DNA from: Thermoleophilales bacterium | GTDB lineage: Bacteria > Actinomycetota > Thermoleophilia > Solirubrobacterales > 70-9 | Assembly (NCBI GenBank): GCA_020636895.1 | Contig: JACJWZ010000001.1 | Coordinates: 496,001-560,000, forward strand | Reading direction: 5' to 3' | Length of the DNA stretch: 64,000 nucleotides | Part shown: positions 7,692 to 16,128 of the stretch, in pieces | Position numbering within the stretch: position 1 is the first letter of the stretch | Layout of the letters: every line of letters starts with the position of its first letter | The notes under the pieces: model-generated | What the model was told of the DNA's origin: nothing | Seen by the model: the letters and a program-made list of their open reading frames with translations, nothing else | Databases searched by the model: none | Made by a program: the position numbers and the translations under genes

Positions 7692-8264
7692 CTAGTGGGC
7701 TTCGTCGGCCGCGTGGGCCGGCGGGCGTGACTCCTCGGCCAGCGAGGTGATCTCGAGTGGGCCGCGAGCCGCCTCCTCGAGCACCTCGCTCGCCTCGTTG
7801 GCGGAGCGCGCGTAGAGCTCGACGAGCAGGTGGATGACGATCCGCTCCTCGTCGTGCTTGTGGAAGCGGACGTGGGTGAAGAACTCGCGCGTGCCGGCGT
7901 CGCCGAAGGCGCCGTAGGTGAGGCAGTCGGCGGCCTCCGGGCCTGAGCAGACCTCCACGAGGTCCTGATCGACGCTGACGGTGCAGGAGGCGACCCAGGG
8001 CGTCCCGGCGACGAGTCGCTCCCAACGATCGCCGTAGGGGACGACGCGGCCGTTCTCGTCGACCGACAGATGGGGCTGGTCGTGCATGCAGTCGAGGCAC
8101 TGCACGACCGACTCCTGGACCTCGTCGATCCGCTCGGCCGGCTCGCCGGTCTCGGGGTCGATGCGGAGGATCGCGTCGTAGTGGACCTGCGCCTCCAAGC
8201 GCTGCGACCAGCAGCGGTAGCAGCGCAGCCAGGCGCTGCGATCGGTGTCCAGCTCTTCGTTCAT
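7692..8264 (-). CDS. Hypothetical protein with two CxxC pairs
   Basis: A 190-residue protein from ATG 8264. The N-terminal region carries CYRC (about residues 14-17) and, some 43 residues later, CLDC, a spacing that could bind one zinc ion or another metal. The rest is mixed alpha/beta with the pattern FFTHVRFHKHDEERIVIHLLVELY, which looks like a ligand-domain strand-helix unit. No family was recognised. A reading frame extends far upstream of 8264, but it is the antisense of the acetyltransferase gene and has no coding character. Confidence 0.7.
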   Translation of the reverse strand: MNEELDTDRSAWLRCYRCWSQRLEAQVHYDAILRIDPETGEPAERIDEVQESVVQCLDCMHDQPHLSVDENGRVVPYGDRWERLVAGTPWVASCTVSVDQDLVEVCSGPEAADCLTYGAFGDAGTREFFTHVRFHKHDEERIVIHLLVELYARSANEASEVLEEAARGPLEITSLAEESRPPAHAADEAH

Positions 8265-8374
8265 CGGTTCCCTTTCTCCAATTGTGGCGATTCCGGGAAG
8301 CGGGCGCGGGAGGGACCGCCCAGATGTCAGCGGCGTTGCGGCTCGTCCGCCCGCGGCGCGGTCCGGCGCACAAC

Positions 8375-8953
8375 TCAATCCGATGCCGTCGGCAGCTCGC
8401 CCCGCAGCAGCGAGCAGCTGATGACGTCGCGCCGGCGACCCTTCATCGGGAAGAGCGAGCGAAGCGTCCCCTCGCGCGTGAACCCGGCCCGCTCGACCAA
8501 GGCGAGGGAGGGGGCGTTGTCGGGTTCGATGCCCGCCTGGATCCGGTACACGTCGAGCTCGGCGAAGATCCAGCCGCAGAAGAGGCGGAGGGCGCGGGTC
8601 ATCAGGCCCCGTCCGCGCGCCCATGGCGCCAGCCAGTAGCCGAGCTCGAGCCGCCCTTCCTCGGCCGAGTAGTCGAAGAAGCCGATCGTGCCGAGCAGCG
8701 AGTCGTCGGCGATGTCGGCGATGATCAACGACAAGCCGCGGCCGGAATCGGTCTCGCGGTCGACGCGCCTCGCGAACTCCTCGGCGTCGTTCATCTCGTA
8801 GTCGTCGGGGGCGCGGGTGTAGGCCTGGATTCCCGGATCCTGGCAAGCCTCGACGATCGCGGGCAGGTCCGAGTCGGCCCGCAGCCGCAGCCGCACCTCA
8901 CCGTCGTCGATCCCGCCGATCGGGAAGGCGACGGGCTCGAGGTCTGCGCTCAA
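8375..8953 (-). CDS. GNAT family N-acetyltransferase (RimJ/RimL type)
   Basis: A 192-residue GNAT acetyltransferase. The core ELGYWLAPWARGRGLMTRAL is the acetyl-CoA-binding motif A (beta4 / R-G-x-G loop / alpha3), and NAPSLALVERAGFTREGTLR is the conserved RimJ-type motif B. It probably acetylates a protein N-terminus or a small amine; the substrate cannot be read from sequence. The start chosen is TTG at 8953, because its TTGA overlaps the TGA of the upstream ABA4-like gene, giving translational coupling. No ATG or GTG lies near the expected N-terminus. Confidence 0.85.
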   Translation of the reverse strand: MSADLEPVAFPIGGIDDGEVRLRLRADSDLPAIVEACQDPGIQAYTRAPDDYEMNDAEEFARRVDRETDSGRGLSLIIADIADDSLLGTIGFFDYSAEEGRLELGYWLAPWARGRGLMTRALRLFCGWIFAELDVYRIQAGIEPDNAPSLALVERAGFTREGTLRSLFPMKGRRRDVISCSLLRGELPTASD

Positions 8954-9372
8954 CCGAACCGGCGCCGCGCCAGAAACAGCGTCAGGCCCAGCGGTCCAGC
9001 CCACCAGGTGAGCAGGAGCGAGAGCCGCGCCGGGCGGCCCTCCTCGAGCGACGTCTCCCAGATCCAGCGGCCGACGAACAGGTCGAAGGCGATGTAGTGG
9101 GTCCACGCCGCGAGCATCGAGCTCGGGTTCTGCAGCAGCTCCTGGACCTTCTCGAGCTTGCCGAAGTCCGGCGGCTCCGGGCTCTCGACGGCGCCGAGCG
9201 CCAGCGCCCCCGTGTAGGTGAGCCCGAGCCCCATGTACAGCGGCGTCAGCCGGTCGGCCATCCATCGCGTGACTTCGCTGCGAGGGAACAGGATCATCGC
9301 CAGCCAGACCGGGGCGGAGCTGAAGTTGACGATCGTCCAGGCGAGTTGGTGGCGGTTTCCCTTCACGGGCAT
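8950..9372 (-). CDS. ABA4-like membrane protein (DUF4281)
   Basis: A 140-residue integral membrane protein with about four hydrophobic segments. The core WTHYIAFDLFVGRWIWE and the ending WWAGPLGLTLFLA match the ABA4-like family, named after a plant protein needed for neoxanthin formation; the bacterial members are uncharacterised. The start is ATG 9372. Its stop overlaps the start of the acetyltransferase gene, so the two are likely one unit. No carotenoid genes are visible nearby. Confidence 0.8.
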   Translation of the reverse strand: MPVKGNRHQLAWTIVNFSSAPVWLAMILFPRSEVTRWMADRLTPLYMGLGLTYTGALALGAVESPEPPDFGKLEKVQELLQNPSSMLAAWTHYIAFDLFVGRWIWETSLEEGRPARLSLLLTWWAGPLGLTLFLARRRFG

Positions 9373-9382
9373 GGCTTCCTGT

Positions 9383-11266
9383 CTAGCAGGCGTCGGCGAC
9401 GGCTGCCTTGGCCCGCTTGACCTTCGCCTTCGCCTTCTTCGCCTTGGCCTTCGCCTTCTTGATCTTGGCCTTCTTCTTGGACTTCTTCGCCTTCTTCAGC
9501 GCCGCCTTCGCCTCCTTGAGCTTCTTGTTCGCCGCTTCGAGACCGGCGCGGGCCTTCTTGCAGGCGGCGGAGTCGCCCGGGGGGTTGGACGGCACCGCGA
9601 CGGTGAAGCTGCGCGACGCGCTGCCGACGTTGCCGCCGACGTCGGTCCCCTGGACGTCGAACGTGTAGGAGCCGTCGGCCAGCGCGCTGGGAGGGGTATG
9701 GCTGGACGCACCCGAGCAGGCGCCGAAGGCCGGCGGGGTCGAGCCCGTCGCGTAGAGGCGGCACTGGAAGGTGCTCGGGGAGTCGTCGGAGCTGAAGCCG
9801 AAGGTGGGGGAGCCGGTGGTGATCGTCGAGCCCGTCGCCGGGCCGGAGTCGATCGTGACCGTCGGCGGGATCGTGTCGGAGTACTTCCACAGCTCGAGTC
9901 CCGTGGGGTCCTGATCCGCGGCGAAGTAGACGGCCCCGTCGAAGCCGACCGGCGGCGAGATCCCCGCTGGCACGCTATCGGCCGCCCCCGGGGCGATGTC
10001 CGCGACGATCTGCGTGCCCGCGCCCGTGCCGTCGCTGACCCAGCGCTCGACTCCGCTCGTCGCGTCGTCGGCGGTGAAGTACAGCCTGCCGCCGATGGCC
10101 CTGAGGTCCTGCGGGAAGCTGTCGGCGGAGCCGCTGTTGATGTCCTTGACGAGGGACGTGCCGGGTTCCGTTCCGTCGCTCTTCCACAGCTCGGTGCCGT
10201 TCGTTCCTTCGAAGGCCGCGAAGTAGAGTGTCCCGTTGAGGTTCGTCAGCTCCGACGGGAAGCTCTGACCGCTGCCGTTGATGTCCTTGACGAGCGTGAT
10301 CGTCGAGCCGTCGCTCTTGTAGAGCTCCCGTCCGATCGTCCCGTCATTGGCCCCGAAGTACACGGTGCTGCCGACCGCTGTCAGGTACACCGGCAACCCC
10401 TCTCCGCCGCCCGGATTGAGATCTGCGACCCGGGTCGCCGTCGAGCCGTCGCTCTTGTAGAGCTCGCGGCCCGTCGTCCCATCCGTGGCTCGGAAGAACG
10501 CGGTCCCGCCGACGTCGGTGATGAGCTCGGGGTTGCCGTTTCCGGTTCCGGGGTTGATCTCGGGAAGCGCCGTGATGGTCGAACCGTCCGAGCGGTAGAG
10601 CTCGAAACCGGCGGCGAAGGTGTTCGCGGCGAAGTAGAGCTGGTTGCCGACCTTCGCAAGCTCACTCGGGTTGCTGCCCCCGGGATCGGGGTTGATGTCG
10701 CCAACCTTCACCGTCCCCGCCGGGGTGCCGTCCGACTTGTAGAGCTCACGCCCGGTGGGGCCGTCGTTTGCGGCGAAGAAGAGGGTTCCGTTCACGTTGG
10801 TGAGCCACGTCGGTGTGCTCGAGGCTCCCGGGAACTGGGTGTTGATGTCGTTGACCATCGCCGTCCCGGCAGCGGTCCCGTCGCTCTTCCAGAGCTCCGC
10901 GCCGTTCGTTCCGTCGTTGGCTTGGAAGAAGACGGTTCCCCCGACGGCAACCAGGCTGCCCGGGTTGCTGCTCGTGTCGGCGGTCGGGTTGATGTCCTTG
11001 ACGATGTGGGTCCCGGCCTCGGTCCCGTCCGTCACGTACAGCTCGCGGCCGACGCCGTCTCCGACCGCGGTGAAGTAGAGCTTGTCACCGGCGTCGGTGA
11101 GCTCACGCGGGTCGCTGTCCACGTTGAGGTCGGGACGGATGTCGGCCACCTGTGAAGCCGCATTCGGTTGACCGGCGGAGGCGACGCCCGTGAGGCAGGC
11201 GAACGCGGCCAAGAGGCCGGCAGCCGCGAGGATCTGCGACGAGCGAAGCCGGTTTCGCGTACCCAT
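9383..11266 (-). CDS. Secreted ELWKSDGT-repeat protein with Lys-rich coiled-coil tail
   Basis: A 627-residue exported protein. A signal peptide (basic start, hydrophobic core, cleavage near ASAGQ) precedes about nine repeats of roughly 48 residues, each centred on ELWKSDGT or a variant with a following AGTxxVKDI. Such repeats form beta-propeller blades. A short Ig-like or big-domain segment follows (DSGPATGSTITTGSPTFGFS...FDVQGTD). The last ~60 residues are almost only Lys, Ala and Glu, framed by two Cys (ACKKAR...VADAC). A charged helix like this could anchor the protein to acidic wall polymer or DNA; that is inference. Start at ATG 11266 is preferred because the signal peptide begins there. 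Confidence 0.8.
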   Translation of the reverse strand: MGTRNRLRSSQILAAAGLLAAFACLTGVASAGQPNAASQVADIRPDLNVDSDPRELTDAGDKLYFTAVGDGVGRELYVTDGTEAGTHIVKDINPTADTSSNPGSLVAVGGTVFFQANDGTNGAELWKSDGTAAGTAMVNDINTQFPGASSTPTWLTNVNGTLFFAANDGPTGRELYKSDGTPAGTVKVGDINPDPGGSNPSELAKVGNQLYFAANTFAAGFELYRSDGSTITALPEINPGTGNGNPELITDVGGTAFFRATDGTTGRELYKSDGSTATRVADLNPGGGEGLPVYLTAVGSTVYFGANDGTIGRELYKSDGSTITLVKDINGSGQSFPSELTNLNGTLYFAAFEGTNGTELWKSDGTEPGTSLVKDINSGSADSFPQDLRAIGGRLYFTADDATSGVERWVSDGTGAGTQIVADIAPGAADSVPAGISPPVGFDGAVYFAADQDPTGLELWKYSDTIPPTVTIDSGPATGSTITTGSPTFGFSSDDSPSTFQCRLYATGSTPPAFGACSGASSHTPPSALADGSYTFDVQGTDVGGNVGSASRSFTVAVPSNPPGDSAACKKARAGLEAANKKLKEAKAALKKAKKSKKKAKIKKAKAKAKKAKAKVKRAKAAVADAC

Positions 11267-11324
11267 CCGCGCACCGTATCCGAGACGTGGCCGCCCGTGG
11301 GCTGTTTCCGGGGGCGTCCGGCCG

Positions 11325-11371
11325 CCGAGTGGTCCCACCTGGCGGTCCGACCGCCAAGTCAGACCACTCGG
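11325..11371 (-). terminator. Nested double hairpin downstream of ecm
   Basis: An outer perfect 10-bp stem (CCGAGTGGTC at 11325-11334 with GACCACTCGG at 11362-11371) encloses an inner 7-bp stem (TGGCGGT/ACCGCCA, 11340-11346 and 11350-11356). It begins 32 bp after the ecm stop and lacks a U-tract, as is common for terminators in GC-rich actinobacteria. It could also be a protein or RNA regulatory site for the downstream secreted protein. Confidence 0.55.
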
Positions 11372-11402
11372 TGTTGAAAGGGGGTCCGCTGAACGGCTGG
11401 AG

Positions 11403-13409
11403 CTAGGCGGGCTGCGGTTGACCGGCCGCCGATCCCGCGGCGACGAGCTCGGCGATGTCGACCATGATCCGGTTCAGGTCGAAGTCCTTGGGCGTGTAGA
11501 CGCGGGCGACGCCGGCCTCGGCCAGCCGCTTCGCGTCCACCGGGGGGATGATCCCGCCGGCGATCACCGGGGCGTCGACACCCGCCTCGCGGATCAGCTC
11601 GACAACGCGTGGGACGAGCTCGAGATGGGAGCCGGAGAGGATCGAGAGGCCGATCACGTCGACGTCCTCCTGCACGGCCGAGGCGGCTATCTCCTCGGGC
11701 GTCAGGCGGATGCCCTGGTAGATGACCTCCATGCCGACGTCGCGGGCGCGGACGGCAATCTGCTCGGCGCCGTTGGAATGGCCGTCGAGGCCCGGCTTGG
11801 CGACGAGGATCCGGATCTGGTGGCCGATCCGCTCGCCCACCTCGCCGACCTTGTCGCGGACTTCGGCGAGGAGCTCGGCGTTGCCGCCGCTCGCGGAGCC
11901 GTCGAGGCCGGTCGGGCCGCGGTAGGCGCCGAAGATCTCGCGCAGCGTCTCCGCCCACTCGCCGGTGGTCGCGCCGGCCTTGGCGGCGGCGATCGTCGCC
12001 GGCATCAGGTTCACGGAGTCGTCTGCAGCGGCCTCGGCGAGGTCGGCGAGAGCCTTCTCGACCGCGGCGTCGTCGCGCTCGGCCCTCCACTCCTGGAGCG
12101 CCTCGATGCGCTCACGCTCGACCTCGGGATCGGGGGTGAGGATGCCGCCGTCCTCGCCGACGGTCAGCGGGGACTCCTCGCTCTCGGTGAAGACGTTCTG
12201 GCCGATCACCTTCTGCTCACCGGACTCGATCCGGGCGAGCCGCTCGCGGTGCGACTCGACGAGGCGGGCCTTCATGTAGGAGACGGCCTCGCTGGTGTGG
12301 GCGCCGCCGTGCTCGGCCACGACCGCGATCTCGGCGCGGGCGCCCTCGAGCAGCTCGGAGACGAGACCGTCCATTACGACGGAGCCCTCGAAGATGTCGG
12401 GGTAGTCGAGGAGGTCGGTCTCGTTGGCGAGGATCTGCTGGATGCGCAGCGACCACTGCTGGTCCCAGGGCCGGGGGAGACCGAGCGCCTCGTTCCAGGC
12501 GGGGAGCTGGATCGCGCGGGCGCGGGCGTCACGGCCGAGCGTCACGGCCAGCGCCTCGAGGACGATGCGCGGGACGTTGTTCTCCGGCTGCGCCTCGGTC
12601 AGCCCCAGTGAGTTGACCTGCACGCCGTAGCGCATGCGCAGGTACTTGGCCTCGGTGACGCCGTAGCGCTCCCGGCCGAGCTCCTCCCAGAGAACGCCCA
12701 TCGCGCGCAGCTTCGCGTGCTCCTCGATGAAGCGGACGCCGGCGTTGACGAAGAAGGAGATCCGGCCGAAGACCTTCGGGAAGTCCTCCTCGGGGACCTG
12801 GCCGCGGTCGCGGACGGTGTCGAGGACGGCGATCGCGTTGGAGATGGCGTAGGCGATCTCCTGGACCGGCGTGGCTCCCGCCTCCTGCAGGTGGTAGCTG
12901 CAGATGTTGATCGGGTTCCAGCTCGGGATCTCGTTGACGGTGAACGCGACCATGTCGGCGATCAGCCGCATCGAGGGCTCCGGCGGGAACGCGTAGGTCC
13001 CGCGCGAGAGGTACTCCTTGATGATGTCGTTCTGCGTCGTGCCCTTGAGCGCGGCGCGGTCGACTCCCTGCTCGTCGGCGACCGAGACGTAGAGACCGAG
13101 CAGCCAGGCGGCCGTCGCGTTGATCGTCATCGACGTGTTCATCTCGGCCAGCGGGATCCCCTCGAGAAGGGTCTCCATGTCGCCGCGGTGGGCGACCGAG
13201 ACGCCTACCTTGCCGACCTCTCCGCGCGCCAGCGTCGCGTCGGGGTCGTATCCCGTCTGCGTCGGCAGGTCGAACGCGATCGAGAGGCCGGTCTGGCCTT
13301 TCGCGAGGTTGCTGCGGTACAGCTCGTTGGAGCGGCGGGCATCGGAGTGGCCGGCGTAGGTGCGGATGACCCAGGGCCGATCCCGCTCCGGCAGACGGTG
13401 GTCGCTCAT
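11403..13409 (-). CDS. ecm: Ethylmalonyl-CoA mutase, coenzyme B12-dependent
   Basis: A 668-residue single-chain acyl-CoA mutase. The N-terminal part starts WVIRTYAGHSDARRSNELYR and contains KGQTGLSIAFDLPTQTGYDP and NTSMTINATAAWLL, wording typical of Ecm rather than methylmalonyl-CoA mutase. The C-terminal cobalamin domain shows the B12 base-off motif KPGLDGHSNGAEQIA (D-x-H-x-x-G) and IGLSILSGSH. It converts (2R)-ethylmalonyl-CoA to (2S)-methylsuccinyl-CoA, linking Ccr (22.5 kb) to Mcd (2.9 kb). The start is ATG 13409; an upstream extension in frame has no family similarity. TetR is divergent from it across a 72-bp gap and may regulate it. Confidence 0.92.
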   Translation of the reverse strand: MSDHRLPERDRPWVIRTYAGHSDARRSNELYRSNLAKGQTGLSIAFDLPTQTGYDPDATLARGEVGKVGVSVAHRGDMETLLEGIPLAEMNTSMTINATAAWLLGLYVSVADEQGVDRAALKGTTQNDIIKEYLSRGTYAFPPEPSMRLIADMVAFTVNEIPSWNPINICSYHLQEAGATPVQEIAYAISNAIAVLDTVRDRGQVPEEDFPKVFGRISFFVNAGVRFIEEHAKLRAMGVLWEELGRERYGVTEAKYLRMRYGVQVNSLGLTEAQPENNVPRIVLEALAVTLGRDARARAIQLPAWNEALGLPRPWDQQWSLRIQQILANETDLLDYPDIFEGSVVMDGLVSELLEGARAEIAVVAEHGGAHTSEAVSYMKARLVESHRERLARIESGEQKVIGQNVFTESEESPLTVGEDGGILTPDPEVERERIEALQEWRAERDDAAVEKALADLAEAAADDSVNLMPATIAAAKAGATTGEWAETLREIFGAYRGPTGLDGSASGGNAELLAEVRDKVGEVGERIGHQIRILVAKPGLDGHSNGAEQIAVRARDVGMEVIYQGIRLTPEEIAASAVQEDVDVIGLSILSGSHLELVPRVVELIREAGVDAPVIAGGIIPPVDAKRLAEAGVARVYTPKDFDLNRIMVDIAELVAAGSAAGQPQPA

Positions 13410-13481
13410 GCCGGGATTGTATGTCCGCGCCACGATTTCCGGGCGTTGGATCCGGCGCAGCGGCGCGTAGAATCCGTCCCC

Positions 13482-14153
13482 ATGGACGATGCGACCCCGG
13501 TGGGCTGGAACGCCGACCCCCTGCCGAGGGGCAGGCACCGGCTGCCGGCCGATGTCGTCAGGGCCTCGCAGCGAGAGAGGCTGCTGCGGGCGATGCTAGC
13601 CCTGGTGGCGGAGAACGGCTACCACGCGACCAGCGTCCCCGACGTGGTCACGCGGGCGCGGGTGTCGAGATCCGCCTTCTACCAGGAGTTCGACGGCAAG
13701 CTCGACTGCTTCCTCGTCCTCTGCGACGAGCGATCCCGGGGCATGATCGAGGAGGTCCTCGAGGCGGCCGGAGACTTCGGGGATCGGCCTTGGCAGGAGG
13801 TGATCGCCGGCGGGATGGACGCCTATCTGCGTTGGTGGCGGGATCGCCCGGAGTTCGCTCGAGCCTTCCTGGTCGAGTTGCCCACCGCCCCCGAAGGGCT
13901 CGAGCATCGCATCGACCTGCTCCGTCCCTTCGAGGACCTGTTCGCGGGGCTGGCCCGTTACATGAGGTCCAAGGACCGGACGGCGAGGCCGCTACCGCGT
14001 CTCGCACCGAAGTTGGTCGTCCGCGGGACCACCGAGTTGATCGCCGAGGAGGTCAGGCGGGGGCGGGTGGCGACACTGCCCGACCTGACCGCCGACCTGG
14101 TCGACGTGATCAGCGTCGGGCTGGGCGGGGCACCCGTGCCTTCGCCCCGGTGA
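13482..14153 (+). CDS. TetR family transcriptional regulator
   Basis: A 223-residue regulator starting at ATG 13482. The N-terminal helix-turn-helix reads ALVAENGYHATSVPDVVTRA followed by RVSRSAFYQEFDGK, the canonical TetR DNA-binding domain (residues ~30-75). The C-terminal ligand domain is unspecific. It is divergent from ecm with a short intergenic region, so control of ecm or of a wider acyl-CoA regulon is plausible. Its 3' end overlaps the convergent beta-propeller gene by 44 bp. The reading frame is open far upstream of 13482, but that part is antisense to ecm. Confidence 0.88.
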   Translation: MDDATPVGWNADPLPRGRHRLPADVVRASQRERLLRAMLALVAENGYHATSVPDVVTRARVSRSAFYQEFDGKLDCFLVLCDERSRGMIEEVLEAAGDFGDRPWQEVIAGGMDAYLRWWRDRPEFARAFLVELPTAPEGLEHRIDLLRPFEDLFAGLARYMRSKDRTARPLPRLAPKLVVRGTTELIAEEVRRGRVATLPDLTADLVDVISVGLGGAPVPSPR

Positions 14154-16023
14154 ACCCGGCTGCTGCCGCGCTGACCTTTCGCCCCGCGCCACCCTTCATC
14201 GAAACGGTGCCCTTCTGATTGGTGGTGGCGCTCCTGCCGCCGACCCGAACGGTGGCGTGCCGCACCGGCCTCCAGGCCGAATCGACGGGGACCTTCCCGG
14301 TGACCAGCACACGAACGCGGTTGCCCTTCCGGGGCGAAGACGCCTTGACCCGGAGCCGGGGCCTCGCGAGCGGCTCGCAGGTGGGTGACGGGAGCGTCGA
14401 GACCGTGCGCTTGTCGAGGCGCTGGCTGACCGTGCCGGAGACCTGGGCGCCGGAGTTGTTCTCGCCCCTGGCGAAGACGAGATCCGCATTCAGATGACCC
14501 GAGTGCTTCCCGCTCAGTGTCAGCGCGGCGTTCCAGGTGATTCCGCTGAGAATCGAACCCTGGCTGGTTGACTCGGTTCCGTTGAGGAACGAGTCTCCGT
14601 CGTCGGAGTAGTCCGTGTACTGGACGCTCCAGCTGCCTCCGAATGCGTTGCCCTGCATGGTGACGGTGGCCGATCCGGACTTCTTCCCCTGCACCGTGAA
14701 CGTGCCCGAATTGGCCAGGAAACCGGTGTATGAGCTCCTGTCCGGCGCCCACTTCGGGGTCGGCGTGGCATTGCCGGCGTTCTTCCTCTTCGCCTTGCGG
14801 GCCGGGAGGTCTGCGATCACCATCCTCGCCCCCGGCCGCTCCGGCGTTCCGTCGTCGTCGCCGCGGGCCTGCCACATCAGCAGCTTGGTCCCGTCCGGGC
14901 TCCACTGCCCGAGGGTGCGATTGTCCCACCCGGTGCCCGGGCGGGGATCCACCGGCTGGCCGAAGTAGGTGCCGCGTTCGCCGCGCGAGTTCATCAGCCA
15001 CGGTTCCAGCAGGCATTTCCGGTTCACCGCGTTCAGCTCGTAGCGCCCCACCCACGAGAACAGCGCGAAGTCGATGAATGGAGGCCTCGGCATCAAGGCG
15101 AAGATCGGCATGCGGTCGAAACCGCGAGAGCTGAACTGCAGATACGCACCGTCGTCGGGAGAGGTGGAGACGTCCTCCTCCCAGTCGATGCCCTTCGTGA
15201 TCCGCGTCCGCTCGCCGGTCCGGAGGTCGACCCGCCAGGTGTCGAAGTTGTCCGCGTCGTACATGCTGGAGTAGAGGACGGACTTCCCATCCGCGGTGAA
15301 GTTCTTCAGCTCGAAGTAGGGAGCCTGCGCGCGCCAGGCCGCCGAGTCCGTCCCCAGGGGTCCGGAGGGATTGAGGACCTTCACGTCCTCGAGGTCATAT
15401 TCGTCCCCGTTCTTCGTCAAGCGCCCGATCGACATCGCCGTTCCGTTCTGGGTGAACTCCGTCCAGCCGAACCAGCGTCCGTCCGGCGACATGCGCCCCT
15501 CGCGGTTCTGGGTGCCCTGTTCGATCCCGCCCCCGGGCATGATGATCGGGGCGAGGGTCCGGGTCTGGCAGTCGACGAGGCTCGGCGAGCATTCCACGAT
15601 CCCGTAGGTGAAGTTCTGGGTTGCGCTCCCGCCGCCGCCTGGCCTCAGCCCCAGTCGCACCATCAGCCGCTTCCCATCAGGCAGGGCCACCGGCTTGCCG
15701 AAAGCCGCGCCCGCAGGCGCTCCGGGGACCACGCTGGAGTCGAGGTCGCAGGTGACGCATCGTGGATGCGAACCGTCGAGGCGGGTGACGGCCAACTGAG
15801 GGGTGGCGAGTTCGGGTGAGGAGACGGCGGCGACGATGTGCTTTCCGTCGGGCAGCCAATCCGGTTCGGACTCGCCCGAGTACCCGGCGGGAACTTGGAG
15901 ATGGTCGACGGCGATCGGTTCGAGCGTCGCCTTCGCGCTCGCGGTCGTGGCTGCGGCGAGGAACGCCAGGAGAAGCAGAACGCTGACCGCTCCCGCGGAC
16001 GCAATTGGACCGATGCGCTTCAA
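14110..16023 (-). CDS. Secreted TolB/PD40-type beta-propeller protein
   Basis: A 637-residue exported protein from TTG 16023, which has a strong GAGGAGGGG just upstream. The signal peptide (KRIGPIASAGAVSVLLLLAF, cut near TASA) is followed by PD40/WD40-like blades: SEPDWLPDGKHIVAAVSS, MSPDGRWFGWTEF, NFTADGKSVLYSS, WSPDGTKLLMW. The C-terminal ~250 residues look like all-beta accessory domains, ending in an Ig-like repeat with a basic tail. No catalytic triad for a peptidase was found, so it is probably a binding or surface protein. Divergent from the MBL hydrolase gene, with a palindrome between them; overlaps the TetR gene by 44 bp at the 3' end. Confidence 0.78.
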   Translation of the reverse strand: MKRIGPIASAGAVSVLLLLAFLAAATTASAKATLEPIAVDHLQVPAGYSGESEPDWLPDGKHIVAAVSSPELATPQLAVTRLDGSHPRCVTCDLDSSVVPGAPAGAAFGKPVALPDGKRLMVRLGLRPGGGGSATQNFTYGIVECSPSLVDCQTRTLAPIIMPGGGIEQGTQNREGRMSPDGRWFGWTEFTQNGTAMSIGRLTKNGDEYDLEDVKVLNPSGPLGTDSAAWRAQAPYFELKNFTADGKSVLYSSMYDADNFDTWRVDLRTGERTRITKGIDWEEDVSTSPDDGAYLQFSSRGFDRMPIFALMPRPPFIDFALFSWVGRYELNAVNRKCLLEPWLMNSRGERGTYFGQPVDPRPGTGWDNRTLGQWSPDGTKLLMWQARGDDDGTPERPGARMVIADLPARKAKRKNAGNATPTPKWAPDRSSYTGFLANSGTFTVQGKKSGSATVTMQGNAFGGSWSVQYTDYSDDGDSFLNGTESTSQGSILSGITWNAALTLSGKHSGHLNADLVFARGENNSGAQVSGTVSQRLDKRTVSTLPSPTCEPLARPRLRVKASSPRKGNRVRVLVTGKVPVDSAWRPVRHATVRVGGRSATTNQKGTVSMKGGAGRKVSAAAAGFTGAKARVPRPARR

Positions 16024-16078
16024 GTGCCCCTCCTCAAGGGTCTGCTCGGGCCGGATGACCCGTCGGCGCAACAATAGC

Positions 16079-16092
16079 GTACGTGCACGTAC
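16079..16092. promoter_or_regulatory. 14-bp perfect palindrome between divergent genes
   Basis: GTACGTGCACGTAC is a perfect palindrome in the 105-bp region between the TTG start at 16023 (-) and the ATG at 16129 (+). Its position suits an operator acting on one or both genes. A 14-bp palindrome can occur by chance in GC-rich DNA, so support is moderate. Confidence 0.35.
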
Positions 16093-16128
16093 TTCTTGAC
16101 CGGAGGCGAGACTGGTATATCCGGGACG

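Noticed and set aside
11403..13409. Methylmalonyl-CoA mutase
   Set aside because: The single-chain length and NTSMTINATAAWLL/KGQTGLSIAFDLPTQTGYDP wording match ethylmalonyl-CoA mutase, and Ccr is in the same window.
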